DNA of 64,000 nucleotides, taken from positions 24,123 to 88,122 of the forward strand of contig BBBM01000005.1 of assembly GCA_001311565.1 (NCBI GenBank), read 5' to 3'. This document shows, in pieces, positions 44,607-55,600 of this stretch. The notes beneath the pieces are model-generated. The model was given only the letters and a program-made list of their open reading frames with translations, was not told the origin of the DNA and ran no database searches. Each line of letters begins with the position of its first letter. Position 1 is the stretch's first letter. A program made the translations under genes and the position numbers. Source of the stretch: Desulfothermus okinawensis JCM 13304. Lineage in GTDB: Bacteria; Desulfobacterota; Desulfovibrionia; Desulfovibrionales; Desulfothermaceae.

Positions 44607-47148
44607 ATGTATATCCATCAGTCCCAAAAAAATTTAAAATTCGTTGAAACATTAATACAAAACCTATGGTGGTCATGGAGGCTTGAAGCAATTGAAGTTG
44701 TAAGAAGGATTGATCCTGAAAAATGGAAAAAAAGCCGAGCAAAATCCATTACGTATGTTCAGTGACTATTTAAGCCAGGATGCATTAAATAGGTTCGCTC
44801 ACAATGAGAATTTTCTAATGCAGCTAAAAGAGGTAAAAGAACAATTTGAAGAAGAGGTATATTCAGAAAGATTTTCAGAAGACATTGGAATGCCCAAGGA
44901 CTCCACTGTTGCATACTTTTCAATGGAATATGGTATACATGAGAGCATTCCAATATTTTCAGGTGGGCTTGGCATTCTTGCAGGTGATCACCTAAAGGCC
45001 GCATCTGATTACTGTATACCTTTAGTTGGAATAGGACTTTTTTTATAGATACGGTTATTTTAAACAATTTCTAAACCACGATGGCTGGCAGCTGGAAGAA
45101 TATCCAGAAACAGATATTTTTTTATCTGCCAATCCAGAGGGTAAGAGACCAGAAAGGAAACAAAGTATACATTGATATCCCATCTCCAATGGGAAATATC
45201 AGGGCAAGGGTGTGGAAGCTGGATGTAGGGCGGGTTGAATTGTATCTACTGGACACAAACTTAAAGGACAATTCTCCTGAAATCAGGGACATAACATCCA
45301 GGTTGTATGCAGGAGAACCACATGTAAGGCTCGCCCAGGAGATATTGTTGGGCATTGGAGGAATGAAGCTTCTAGATATACTGGATAAATTCCCCACTGT
45401 TTGCCATTTAAACGAGGGTCATTGTTCATTTGTGTGTATTGAGCGCTTAGCCCAAATAATGCGAAAGTTTAACTTAAACCTAAAAGATGCAATGGAACTT
45501 TTACCAAGGGCCAATGTGTTTACTACTCATACACCTGTGGCAGCAGGCTATGATACCTTTCCTGTTGATATGGTAAGGCCATATTTAGAACCATACACCA
45601 GTATCTTTAATGTGCCAGTTGAAGAGATAATATCCTGGGGACAGAGGGGATGGAGGTATGATCCTGGCAATAAATTCTGCATGTTTACATTTGGACTTAG
45701 ATTTTCCCAATTCTGTAATGGAGTCAGTGAACTCCATGGCCATGTTGCCAGAAAGATGTGGCACCATGTGTGGCCTGACAGGCCTGTTGAGGAAGTACCA
45801 ATAGGGTATGTTACCAATGGAGTGCATGTGACTTCGTGGATTTCAATTGAAAATCACCTATTACTTGAGAGATACATATCTCCCCAGTGGTATAAAAAAA
45901 TCTGAGCAAGACATAATCAGTGGAATTGATAACATCTACGAGGAGGAACTCTGGAGGGCAAGGGAACTGAGCAGGGCCAGATTAATAAGGTTTTGTCGGT
46001 ATAAGATGAGACAACAGTATGAGAGAAGAAATTCACCTAAATCTGTTTTAGATGAAATGGAGACAGTTTTAGACCCAAATGTCTTAACAATAGGTTTTGC
46101 AAGGAGATTTACTGCATACAAAAGGGCAAATTTGATCTTAAAGGATCCTGAAAGGCTCAAAAAGATAATAACCTCCAAAAAAATACCCTGTGCAATTTGT
46201 ATTTGCTGGTAAAGCACATCCAAAGGACGAAGAGGGGAAAAGGATTATACAGCAACTAATCTCCTTTGCAAGGGATCCAGAAGTAAGGCACAGGTTTATC
46301 TTTTTAGAAAATTACGACATAAACATAGCAAGACATCTGGTCCAGGGTGTGGATATATGGCTAAACAACCCCAGAAGGCCTTATGAAGCATGTGGGACAT
46401 CTGGCATGAAGGCTGCTGTTAATGGAGTATTAAATTTCAGTGTATTGGACGGATGGTGGTGCGAAGGTTACAGAGAAGATAGGGGGTGGGAAATTGGAGA
46501 AGGAAAGGAATACAGGGATCCAAATTATCAAGACGAAGTAGAGGCACATGACATTTACAACACCCTGGAAGAAGAAATTATACCGGTTTTTTTATGAAAA
46601 CAGGAGGGGTTCCATTCCCTTTGAATGGGTCTATATGATGAAGGAATCCATGAAAATAGGAATTATAAATTTCTCAGCCCACAGGATGGTAAAGGAATAT
46701 GTAGATAGGTTTTATTCAAAGGCAGCTAAAAACTTTTTTTGAACTAACTAAAAATAACTGTGAAAAAGCAAGGGAATTTTCAAGGCAGAGGGATAGATTG
46801 AAGAATTTATGGAGTGAGATCCGGGTGAATCAGCCAATGAAACTTGGACCTTCCCACTTTAGAGTTGGAGATGAATTCGAAATTATAGCTGAAGTATATC
46901 TGGGAGAGATTAAACCTTCAGAAGTAGAGGTAGAGGTATATCTAGGAAAGATAAAGGGCACAGAACAGGTGGAAATGGTGGGGGTTGAGAGGATGGAAGT
47001 TTTTCAGGAAAATGAAGGAGGAAACTACATATACAAATGTAGGGTTAAGTGTAAATCTTCTGGGAGATATGGCTTTAATGTAAGGGTAGTTCCAAGTGGA
47101 GACGATTATTTAAAATTTACCCCACACTTTATAACCTGGGGACCATAA
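44607..47148 (+). CDS. glgP: Alpha-glucan (glycogen) phosphorylase, GT35 short type
   Basis: Phosphorolysis of glycogen to glucose 1-phosphate. Marks: TVAYFSMEYGIHESIPIFSG, GGLGILAGDHLKAASD, FTTHTPVAAGYDTFP, GFARRFTAYKRANLI and EACGTSGMKAAVNGVL, followed by SVLDGWWCEGY at the PLP/active-site region. Breaks at 44625, 44725, 45045, 45115, 45895, 46182, 46590 and 46735. The C-terminal ~110 residues (FRVGDEFEIIAEVYLGEIKP) form an extra beta domain seen in this subgroup. About 845 residues. 8 nt after the debranching enzyme. Confidence 0.93.
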
Positions 47149-47197
47149 AAAAATCGTGGTTCAAGGTTCAACACTTAAAGTATAAAGGTCTTTAACC

Positions 47198-48709
47198 ATG
47201 AAGAAATATAGACCAAAAATTTTAATAATAACACCAGAGGTCACATACCTGCCTGAAAACTCTGGAGTGCTATCTTCTTATTTGTCTGCAAAGGCTGGTG
47301 GACTTGCAGATGTATCGGCAATGCTGATTAAAGAACTATTTGACATGGGTGTAGATGTACACGTTCTCATACCTGATTATAGAAAAATCTTTCAAAACCA
47401 GGTGGGTTCTTTGTCCACACTATACAACGAACAACTCAAGATCTATATGGAAAATCTCTGTGATCAAAGGGTGCATCTTGCCCAGGATAGGGCATTTTAT
47501 CACAGAAACAGCATATATTCATTTTATAGATCAGAAAATCTAAAGGTCTCCCTTGCCTTTCAAAGGGAGGCAATAAACCATGTAATCCCTATGGTCAGAC
47601 CAGATCTGGTACACCTAAACGACTGGATGACAGGACTTATCCCTGGATATCTTAGAAAGAGAAATGTGCCGTCTTTATTTACAATACACAATATTCACAC
47701 AGCCACTGCTACATTGGCTGAGATTGAAGACAATGGTATTGATGCTGTGGAATTTTGGGATTGTCTATATTTCAAGGAATATCCATCTTCTTATGAAGAA
47801 ATTCGGAACAGAGTAGATGTTGATTTTCTTGCATCAGGTATCTTTGCATCTCATTTTGTAAATACTGTAAGCCCCACCTTTTTAAAAGAAATTGTCAATG
47901 GATACCACGATTTTATCCCGTGGCACATTCGGGGGAATTAACAAACAAATACCATGCTGGGTGTGCTGTTGGAATATTAAACGCCCCAGACGCATCTTTT
48001 GATCCAAAAATAGACAAGGCAATCTTTAAAAATTATACTCCAAGAAATGTTGTGTCGGGAAAAAGAGAAAATAAGCTTAAGTTGCAGAAAAAAATTGGGA
48101 TTACTTATAGATAATAAGGCACCCCTATTTTTCTGGCCATCCAGGCTTGATCCTGTTCAAAAGGGATGTCAACTTTTAGCTGACATATTATACGAGGTGA
48201 TATCAAAGTACTGGGATAAACACCTGCAGATTGTCTTTGTTGCTGATGGTGACTTTTTTTGGAGTTTTTGAAGATATTGTGAAGTTTCATGAAATCTTTA
48301 ACAGAGTATGTGTATGTCATTTTGATGAGTCCTTATCAAGACAGGCATTTGCTGCTTCTGACTTTATACTTATGCCCTCTTCTTATGAGCCCTGTGGACT
48401 ACCCCAGATGATAGCTCCCCAATATGGATCCATACCAGTTTGTCACGATACCGGAGGAATACACGATACAATTACTCACTTAGATCCACTAAACAACACA
48501 GGAAATGGATTTTTATTTAAGTACTTTGATTCAAATGGACTATTCTGGGCAATAGATAGGGCAATGGAATTTTACAATCTCCCGAAACAGATAAAGACCA
48601 GAAATATAATGAGGATTATGAAAGAGGCCAAAGATAAATTTAACCATAAGGAATGCGCAAAAAAAATATGTAGAACTATATGAAAAAAATGCTAGACCGT
48701 CCATTATAA
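47198..48709 (+). CDS. glgA: Glycogen/starch synthase, GT5
   Basis: Adds glucose from a nucleotide sugar to glycogen. The N-terminal KAGGLADVSAML is the nucleotide-sugar-binding K-x-G-G-L motif, MTGLIPGYL and FTIHNIHTATA follow; the C-terminal half has LFFWPSRLDPVQKGCQLL, SDFILMPSSYEPCGLPQM and PVCHDTGGIHDTI. Breaks at 47930, 48092, 48250 and 48663. About 500 residues, stop at 48709. Starts MKKYRPKILIITPEV. No glgC lies in the cluster, so the sugar nucleotide source is encoded elsewhere. Confidence 0.92.
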
Positions 48710-48739
48710 CTATAACATCCTGGGGAGCTGGAGAGATAG

Positions 48740-50803
48740 ATGGGGAGAATAGAACTTGTGGAAATAGATCCTTTTCTTCAACCATATGAAAAACACCTTG
48801 AACATCGGATAAAAAAAAATAAATGCAGTAAAAAAAATCCCTATGCAAAAATAAAAATCTCATTGATTTTGCATCTTCTCACAAATACTTTGGACTCCAC
48901 AAAATTAAACATGAATGGATTTTCAGGGAATTTGCTCCAAATGCAAAAGAGGTCTACCTCATTGGGGACATGACCAACTGGCAGATAAGTAGAAAATTCA
49001 GACTGGAAAAAATAGAGGGAGGAATATGGGAAATACGTCTTCCAGAAAATATGATTTCTCACGGTGATTTATATAAGCTACTAATTAGATGGGAAGGAGG
49101 AGAGGGAGAGCGGATCCCATCCCATGCAACTTATGTTGTCCAGGATGAAAACACCAAAATCTTCTCAGCCAAAGTTTGGTGTCCTGAAAAAAAATTTCAG
49201 TGGAAATACGACAAAAATGTAAAGTATCCAGCACCCCTGCTAATATATGAAGCACATGTGGGCATGGCCCAGGAAGAAGAAAGAATTGGTACTTACAAGG
49301 AATTTACTGAAAACATACTACCATGGATAAAGAAATTGGGCTACAATGCCATCCAGCTTATGGCAATTTTAGAGCATCCATATTATGGCTCCTTCGGCTA
49401 TCAGGTTTCAAGTTACTTTGCACCTTCATCCAGGTTCGGATCCCCTGATGATTTAAAGGAATTAATAGACACAGCCCACAGTTTGGGACTTTATGTGTTA
49501 ATAGATATAGTCCATTCCCACGCAGCCCCAAATGAAGTTGAAGGGTTATCAAGGTTTGATGGATCATATGATCTCTATTTCCATAAAGGAAAAAGGGGGT
49601 ATCATCCTCTGGGATCCAGGCTTTTTGACTATTCCAAAAAAGAAGTATTGAGATTTTTGTTGTCAAATTTAAGATACTGGATGGAGGAATTCCATATTGA
49701 TGGTTTCAGATTTGATGGTATAACCAGTATGTTGTATACACACCACGGCATTGGGTATGATTTTGTTTCCTATGATGACTATTTTAATGAATCTGTTGAT
49801 ACAGATGCCCTCACATACTTGGCCCTTGCAAACAAATTGGTTCACTCCATAAAAAAAACATGCAATCACCATAGCAGAAGACGTATCCGGAATGCCAGGG
49901 CTATGTTATCCAGTAGAAAAAGGCGGAATTGGTTTTGACTATCGCTTTGCAATGGGCATTGCTGACTACTGGATAAAACTCTTAAAGGATATGAGAGATG
50001 AAGATTGGCCCATGGGACATCTCTGGTATGAGCTCACCAATCACAGACCAGAGGAAAAGACAATAAGTTATGCAGAGTCTCATGACCAGGCACTGGTTGG
50101 TGATCAGACCATAATTTTCAGGCTAATTGGCGCTGATATGTACTATTTTATGAGAAAAGGGGATGAAAATCTCAAGGTAGACAGGGGAATCGCACTACAT
50201 AAATTGATCAGATTCATAACCATCTCCACTGCGTGTGCTGGTTATTTAAATTTTATGGGTAATGAATTTGGACACCCTGAATGGATAGACTTTCCAAGGG
50301 AAGGCAATAACTGGTCTTACAAATATGCCAGAAGACAATGGTCCCTTGCTGAAAATCCATTGCTGAGGTATGAATATTTGCTAACATTTGATATTGATAT
50401 GATAAAGTTTATTAAACAAATAAATATACTCTCACCAGATATTCCTCCAAAACACCTCCATGATAACAATGAGAACAAGGTCCTTGCATTTGAAAGGGGT
50501 AATTATGTATTTGTCTTTAGCTTTCACCCTACAAACTCTTTCACACACTACAGGATATATTCACCCCCTGGGAAATATAAGCTTGTTTTTTTGCACTGAT
50601 GAAAAAAAAATATGGAGGTTTTGAAAGACTTAAAATTGGCGAGATCCATTTTACCTTAGTAGATGAAAGTGGACCACATCTATCCCATTACCTATCCCTA
50701 TATATCCCTAATAGATGTGGATTTGTGTTAAAAAAAGATAGATTAAAACGTCTTTTGGTGAATTGGAAAAATTTGCTTGACACTTACGTAAAAAAAAAAA
50801 TAA
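48740..50803 (+). CDS. glgB: 1,4-alpha-glucan branching enzyme (GH13)
   Basis: Makes alpha-1,6 branches. CBM48-like N-terminus (WIFREFAPNAKEVYLIGDMT), barrel motifs LYVLIDIVHSHAA, HIDGFRFDGITSM (nucleophile), ITIAEDVSGMPG (acid) and YAESHDQALVGD, then FMGNEFGHPEWIDFP. These resemble the eukaryotic-type branching enzymes more than E. coli GlgB. Start ATG at 48740 behind GGAGAGATAG. Breaks at 48820, 48870, 49855 and 50590. As written the frame runs on to 50835, into the tRNA; removing one A from the 11-A run at 50790-50800 gives a stop at 50803. About 685 residues. Last of the glycogen operon. Confidence 0.91.
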
Positions 50804-50825
50804 TCACAAAGTCTCTACAGAGAAT

Positions 50826-50899
50826 GCCCCCGTAGCTCAGTAGGATAGAGCACAGGATTCCTAATCCTGGCGCCGCAGGTTCGAATCCTGCCGGGGGCA
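50826..50899 (+). tRNA. tRNA-Arg (anticodon CCT)
   Basis: GCCCCCG acceptor pairs with CGGGGGC plus discriminator A; D arm GCTCAGTAGGATAGAGC; anticodon stem CAGGA/TCCTG with loop TTCCTAA, anticodon CCT; T arm GCAGGTTCGAATCCTGC. CCA is not encoded. Reads AGG. Its 3' half is the attachment site of the element that follows. Confidence 0.95.
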
Positions 50900-50900
50900 T
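50855..50900 (+). other. attL: tRNA-end attachment site
   Basis: 46 bases from the anticodon stem to just after the discriminator are repeated exactly, in the same direction, at 58462-58507. Integration left the tRNA whole on this side. Downstream bases differ (AAAAAA here, GAAAAA there). Confidence 0.92.
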
Positions 50901-50918
50901 AAAAAAAACAAAATAATT

Positions 50919-50957
50919 AAGGCCACTTAGAGAAAGTCTCGGAGTGGCCTTTTTCTT
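50919..50957 (+). terminator. Terminator after tRNA-Arg
   Basis: GGCCACT, 15-nt loop with a small inner stem, AGTGGCC, then TTTTTCTTTT. A clear intrinsic terminator 20 nt after the tRNA. It lies inside the element (past attL), so the element supplies the terminator for the tRNA transcript. Confidence 0.8.
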
Positions 50958-50970
50958 TTAGATTTTCAGA

Positions 50971-50990
50971 TTTGTCACCTATTTGTCACC
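50971..50990 (+). repeat. Doubled TTGTCACC site, left end of element
   Basis: TTGTCACC-TAT-TTGTCACC, two direct copies 11 bp apart. The same 19 bases occur at 58327-58345 near the other end in the same orientation. Spacing and location fit integrase arm-type sites. Confidence 0.65.
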
Positions 50991-51019
50991 TTTTGCGAAA
51001 ATAGGGTGGAGGTTTTAGG

Positions 51020-51064
51020 TGTCAAGTGTAGGCTTGTCAAGTGTAAGCTTGCCAAGTGTGTGCT
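51020..51064 (+). repeat. Three tandem 15-bp repeats
   Basis: TGTCAAGTGTAGGCT, TGTCAAGTGTAAGCT, TGCCAAGTGTGTGCT: three imperfect 15-bp units between the left arm site and the terS-like gene. Could bind a regulator or accessory factor; no evidence beyond the repetition. Nothing coding in 50991-51144. Confidence 0.7.
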
Positions 51065-51144
51065 TAAAGATTTTTCTTTTTTATAAAGCCCAATCCTGTT
51101 AGCTGTGGTTCAAATTTTTGAACTTTGCAGTAAAAATTTTTGAA

Positions 51145-51486
51145 CTAGTCTCTTTTTATTTTAATCTGAATATCGCCCTCTAAGTTATGGTCCATCTTTT
51201 CACTATAACCACGCTTCTTCCCTCTGGTCTTCAAAAAGAAGATAATAGAAGTTTCTTTACCTTCCTTGATGTTTTTCAATAGTGCACATTCGGCAATGTC
51301 TATCATTTGCTCTTTGGCTTTTTCCAGGGCTTCTTGCAACTCAGGGTCTTCTTTAATCCAAGATGCCAAAGTATTCCTACTAACCTTCAACGCCCTGGCT
51401 GTCTGGGCTATGATACCACAGTTTTTCTCTAAGGCTTCAATAATAGTTTCATTGGATGGGCGTCTATAATATTTCTTGGTTGCCAT
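51145..51486 (-). CDS. Small-terminase-like HTH protein
   Basis: 113 residues, intact. An N-terminal helix-turn-helix (TIIEALEKNCGIIAQTARAL, KVSRNTLASWIKEDPELQEA) is followed by the helix DIAECALLKNIKEGKETSII and FFLKTRGKKRGYSEK, the pattern of many phage small terminase subunits, which recognise pac DNA. Start ATG behind AAGGAGGGAAGC. No large terminase, portal or capsid gene is present, so if it is TerS it must work with a helper phage's large subunit. It could instead be a plain HTH regulator of the same fold. Most distal gene from the integrase, transcribed with the primase group. Confidence 0.65.
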   Translation of the reverse strand: MATKKYYRRPSNETIIEALEKNCGIIAQTARALKVSRNTLASWIKEDPELQEALEKAKEQMIDIAECALLKNIKEGKETSIIFFLKTRGKKRGYSEKMDHNLEGDIQIKIKRD

Positions 51487-51550
51487 CTTTGCTTCCCTCC
51501 TTTAAGTGCAACTGCATTTTGGGTTAAAGTTTACATAATACGTATATGGG

Positions 51551-51926
51551 CTACGTATTAAAAATCTCTTCAATCTCTTCAGGAGAAAAAGTTTTGGGTT
51601 TATCCTCCTTAGTGGTTGCTTGAGAATCAAAAAGTTTATGTAGCTCATCACGAAATTTTTTTTGCTAATGAGCAGACATAGCTCAGAGCTTTGGGCTTTA
51701 CGCCAAGGACAGTATATATAAAACCCTCTAACATCTGGGCATCTTTTTCGTCCAAGTAGGGAAGTAGTTCCTCAATTATTCCTGCAATTCTCCAATCAAG
51801 TTGTTCAATATCTTTCAGGTGTGAAATCAAACCATCCATAAATGATAGTATATGCTGTTTACGTAGGTCATTAAATAATTCACACTGTTCACCCTTTAAC
51901 ATTTTTGGTTCTTTTTGAATTTTCAT
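51551..51926 (-). CDS. Small protein of unknown function
   Basis: About 124 residues once an A8 run near 51656-51663 (seven fit) is corrected: the upstream part has LFNDLRKQHILSFMDGLISH and EELLPYLDEKDAQMLEGFIY, and the corrected tail reads KLFDSQATTKEDKPKTFSPE, ending EEIEEIFNT at 51551. Mostly helical and acidic; no domain recognised. Start behind AGGAGGAGCAAGC. Lies between the terS-like gene and the other small genes of the element. Confidence 0.6.
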
Positions 51927-52041
51927 GCTTGCTCCTCCTGTGCTTAAAATTGCGTTTTAAGGCCATTAAAAAAAACTTTCCCTATATAAAACATCATATT
52001 TTTGTTTTTATACCTCTGGGCATCGCCCTCTTGTGGGTGTC

Positions 52042-52086
52042 GGAGACCTAAAACGGCCTAATTTGGAGACCTAAAAGGCCTAGTTT
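52042..52086 (+). repeat. Two tandem ~23-bp repeats
   Basis: GGAGACCTAAAACGGCCTAATTT followed directly by GGAGACCTAAAAGGCCTAGTTT. They lie at the 3' end of the next minus-strand gene. Role unknown; may be a binding site. The surrounding gap 51927-52079 holds no gene. Confidence 0.7.
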
Positions 52087-52313
52087 GGATACCCACCAAC
52101 ACGAATTATTCTATTGGACGGTTTCAAAATAACTGAGTGCCTGGGTAGCCTAAAGAACCAGCCAACATCTTTGCCTTTTACAGATTCGGTCTTGTAAGGT
52201 TTAAGACCTCTGCTTAAAAGCACCTTAGCCACCCTGGGAGACGAGGTGTAAACCTCTGCCTCTCCGTCCAGCTCATTGAAGTTGATAACTGTTTCCTGTT
52301 CGTATTTGGTCAT
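52080..52313 (-). CDS. Small protein of unknown function
   Basis: 77 residues from the ATG at 52313, chosen over an upstream start because GGAG lies 7 nt before it. Contains VINFNELDGEAEVYTSSPRV and WFFRLPRHSVILKPSNRIIR; compact, basic, no membrane segment. Intact frame. No family recognised. Part of the minus-strand element operon downstream of the primase. Confidence 0.6.
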   Translation of the reverse strand: MTKYEQETVINFNELDGEAEVYTSSPRVAKVLLSRGLKPYKTESVKGKDVGWFFRLPRHSVILKPSNRIIRVGGYPN

Positions 52314-52372
52314 GGTGGTTCTCCTATTCAAATTTGTGATGGTTTATATTTAAAATTTTAATATATAATTAA

Positions 52373-52647
52373 CTAGCTGGCCTTACTAAAATAAATCTTG
52401 GGATAAATCTTTTGTTCGACATATCCCTTTCTCAAGTCAGGTATCTTAAAAACAATCGTTCCGTCGTCCCTGAGCTCAGGTTCACAAGGCCAGCTATTAA
52501 ATACTAAGCCCCAATCTCCATAAGGTATTTGAACCTGCCATGGTCAAAGAGCTCACACTCGGTCCAGCCTAGTCTTAACAGCTCGTCAAGGTGCTCCTCC
52601 ACCCAGGCAAGGGCTTGAGGGTTTGGGCATCGCCTAACCTTATTCAT
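52373..52647 (-). CDS. Small protein of unknown function, coupled to primase
   Basis: About 91 residues if one slip near 52520-52540 is bridged: MNKVRRCPNPQALAWVEEHL, LLRLGWTECELFDHG, then GDWGLVFNSWPCEPELRDDG and KGYVEQKIYPKIYFSKAS. Its ATG overlaps the primase stop (ATGA), behind GAAGGAGC, which argues for a real gene. No homologous domain recognised. Trp- and acid-rich. Confidence 0.55.
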
Positions 52648-55600
52648 GCTCCTTCTTTTGACTTAAAGTCTCTTTTTTTAGGCAACACAAAACTAAAAGA
52701 TTCCGGGTTTAGTTCATACTTTGCACCACTTATCGTGCAAAGCTCCAGCTTTCCATTAAAACGGCCACGCACAGCCTTTTGTACTGCTGGTGGCTCACAC
52801 TTCAAACACTGCCAAAATCCAGCGTTCCCGACCCAAAACTCATGACCTCCACACTTAGGGCAAACATTTGGCACAGGTTGCCACTCGGAAATGTGAGGCC
52901 AAAGTTGCTTTGCCTCGTCTAAGCTGAGCTTACCATTTAAAACAATCTCTTTATCTAATTCCTCTGCCAATGGGGAAAAATTACTTTTTCTCCGCAAATT
53001 ATCCGTAATTTTATCCGCAACAATAACCTCTTGTTTTTTTTGCCTATTCTCGTCTGCACGGATAAAAGCGGATAAAACGGATGATTTTTTTATATCTTTT
53101 GCTTTCTCTTTTTTTTCTATCTCCTTTTTCTCCTCTTTTTCTTTTTCAAAAAAAAGAATAATTTTTATCCGAATTATCCGAATTATCCGTAGAGTCAATA
53201 AAATCAATAAGTTGTGCTACGGATAAAAAAATTTAAACTATCCGTATTTTTTTGGCAAATTATCCGCACTTAAAAAAATTTTCAAAAGAAAAGATGTAAT
53301 TGATTACCCCCTTATGTGATGGCATTTCCTTTCTAAACATAATGCCAAGCGATGTAAGCAACGATTGAGTGCGATCGAGTTTGGTTGATACAGAGCGGAC
53401 ATGGCAAGGCCATAAATATTTATCCTTCATTATTCTTTCTGCTTCGTCAGGATAACACTCTTTAAGTCTATTTTTCATTAAATTTTTTTAATTCGGTCTG
53501 TGTGGTGCGCCATTCTGTCGTGGTTTGTCTTTTTTTCTTCCAATATATCCATTAAGATTTTGGTAAAAATATCACCTTCTATAACTTCGTTAATATTCTT
53601 CTCTTTACTCAAAAAGAAAGCATGTAAAATCTTTTTAGCCTCATTGGGGGTATCAGCAAACGCAGTGATGGCTCGCTCACAAACATCTGCAAGCCGAGGT
53701 CGTTTTTTTTAACCTAATTTTCCCTTTATGGTTAAGATATGTCACTACATGATCAAGCAAAGCACCCAAGACCTTAGGCCTGATTTTTTCATACTCGTTA
53801 TAAATCTCCTCCTCTGTTTTTCGTTGGGTATCCGGGATGGGATTTAGGGTAACAATAAACGTTCGACTCAACAGGTCGTTCTTTGCAATGGCATTTGATA
53901 TCCCTGTCATAATCTGTGGCCTTTTTATGGTGAAAACTATCTCATCGAGGTCTGTATACAGTTTGCGAAAACGCACGCCTGCACCTGTCGCAAATCGGCA
54001 CAAAATGTCGGAGGTATAATCGTCAATATAACTTATATTATCGAAAAAAAATAACCCAATTGTTATAAGCAGAGATAAAAAGATCCTTGTCGTTAAATCT
54101 ATTCCTGGGAAGCCCAACGCTACTGATCAAGTTAGGATCAATTAAGTTTCTTAAAAGATTACCTGTAGTTGATTTGGAAGCACCTTCTCCACCACACAAG
54201 TAAAGAATACCTTGTGGAATATCAGGCATGAAGGCAGTGATAAGCCAGGCTTTGATTAAGTGCCAATCAGCTTCATTTTGAACGTTAATAAAAGGTCGAA
54301 GCAAATCAAGATCCCCACCCTTTTCAGGATATGGTAGTGGTGCCATGCCAACGGATCGTCTAAACAAAATAGGCGAATCACTAATAATTCTCCATCCTTG
54401 CTTAGAAATTTCAATTATTTCACGCTTTTGGTTGCATAAATCAAGGTAAATTTTATCTTCGTGGTAACCGAGTCTGAGAAAAACCTTTCTAGTTTTGCCT
54501 TCTGCCATTGCTCTGCCCTCAGCCAACGAGATGGCATCGTCTAAAGAAGATCGGGACACTCCCTCCCTGGTCATCTTATAAAAAGTGCCCATAAGCCATT
54601 GTTTGAATTGTTCGCTTTTCACAGGAAAGATCTCAATATGATTATTAATATTGACTTTTGTATGAGTGAGACCGTAGTCATCTTTGAACAATTCACATGA
54701 ATCTAAAATTTTTCTTAATAGTTGGGCCTTTGTATCTTTCTTATTGCGCTTTTTGTTCTCTGGTAGCTCTCCAAACCCCTGCTCTGCCAAGTCTTTTGCG
54801 GCAGATTTAAAGTTTCCATTGTGCTTTAAAATGGCATATACAGCAAAGAGCGAGTAAGCTCTTCCAGCTTCAAAGGGGCTGGCATTACTGGAAAAATTAT
54901 AAAATATGGTGCCTTGTAATAGCGAAGCGGAATGGCCAGAATTTTTGCCGGGTCTTCTCCATAACTCCCTGTCACCAACAGTTCGGACAGGCACCCATCC
55001 GTGTTCTCTGAGCAATTCTCTAACGACTTCAGTGCCTTGTGAGTTGAATACGGAGCCTGGAAGGTCTGGATTACTGATAAACCGCTTTGCTTCTGAAGAG
55101 TCCTTAATCTCCACATATTCTGTAATGACCAGGGCAGATTGGATGAGCATTCGGCGTTCTTCTGGGGTGATTTCGGGGATATTGCTAAAACTATTCTGGA
55201 TTAATTGATAACCAGGAGTAGGGGCGATTAGAATATACCCGCCCTGCCCCCTGGTCTCTATTGCGCAGGGCGTAATGATAGGTCTATTCCCTTCTATTTT
55301 AACAGGATAATCTTTTCCTAAATATTTACATGTTTCTCCTGGTTTTTTTATCTGGCACAGGAATACGAAGATAACATAACTTGCGATTGCCTCAGTCTGT
55401 GAACATCTGTAAATTACATGAAAACCATCACTTTGGGTCTTTTGGACAACTAGCTTTTTAACGAGCCCAGGCTCTTCAGCTTCTACAATTTCACACCAAT
55501 CTCTAAACTTTACGCCCTTGCAATCAAAATCTAAAACTTCAATGTTTCCAGATACCTGCCCACACACCAGGCTATACCTTGCCACTTTTTTTTCCCGTTG

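Noticed and set aside
50804..50835. GlgB extension into the tRNA
   Set aside because: The last ten codons exist only because of an 11-A run; one base fewer gives a stop at 50803, clear of the tRNA.
52999..53266. CRISPR array
   Set aside because: The repeats are only 7 bp, in both orientations, with irregular spacing, and no cas genes are near. Iterons fit better.
53260..53478. Separate small gene in the element
   Set aside because: Joining by one-base run corrections makes it part of the primase-helicase, between the helicase and the linker.
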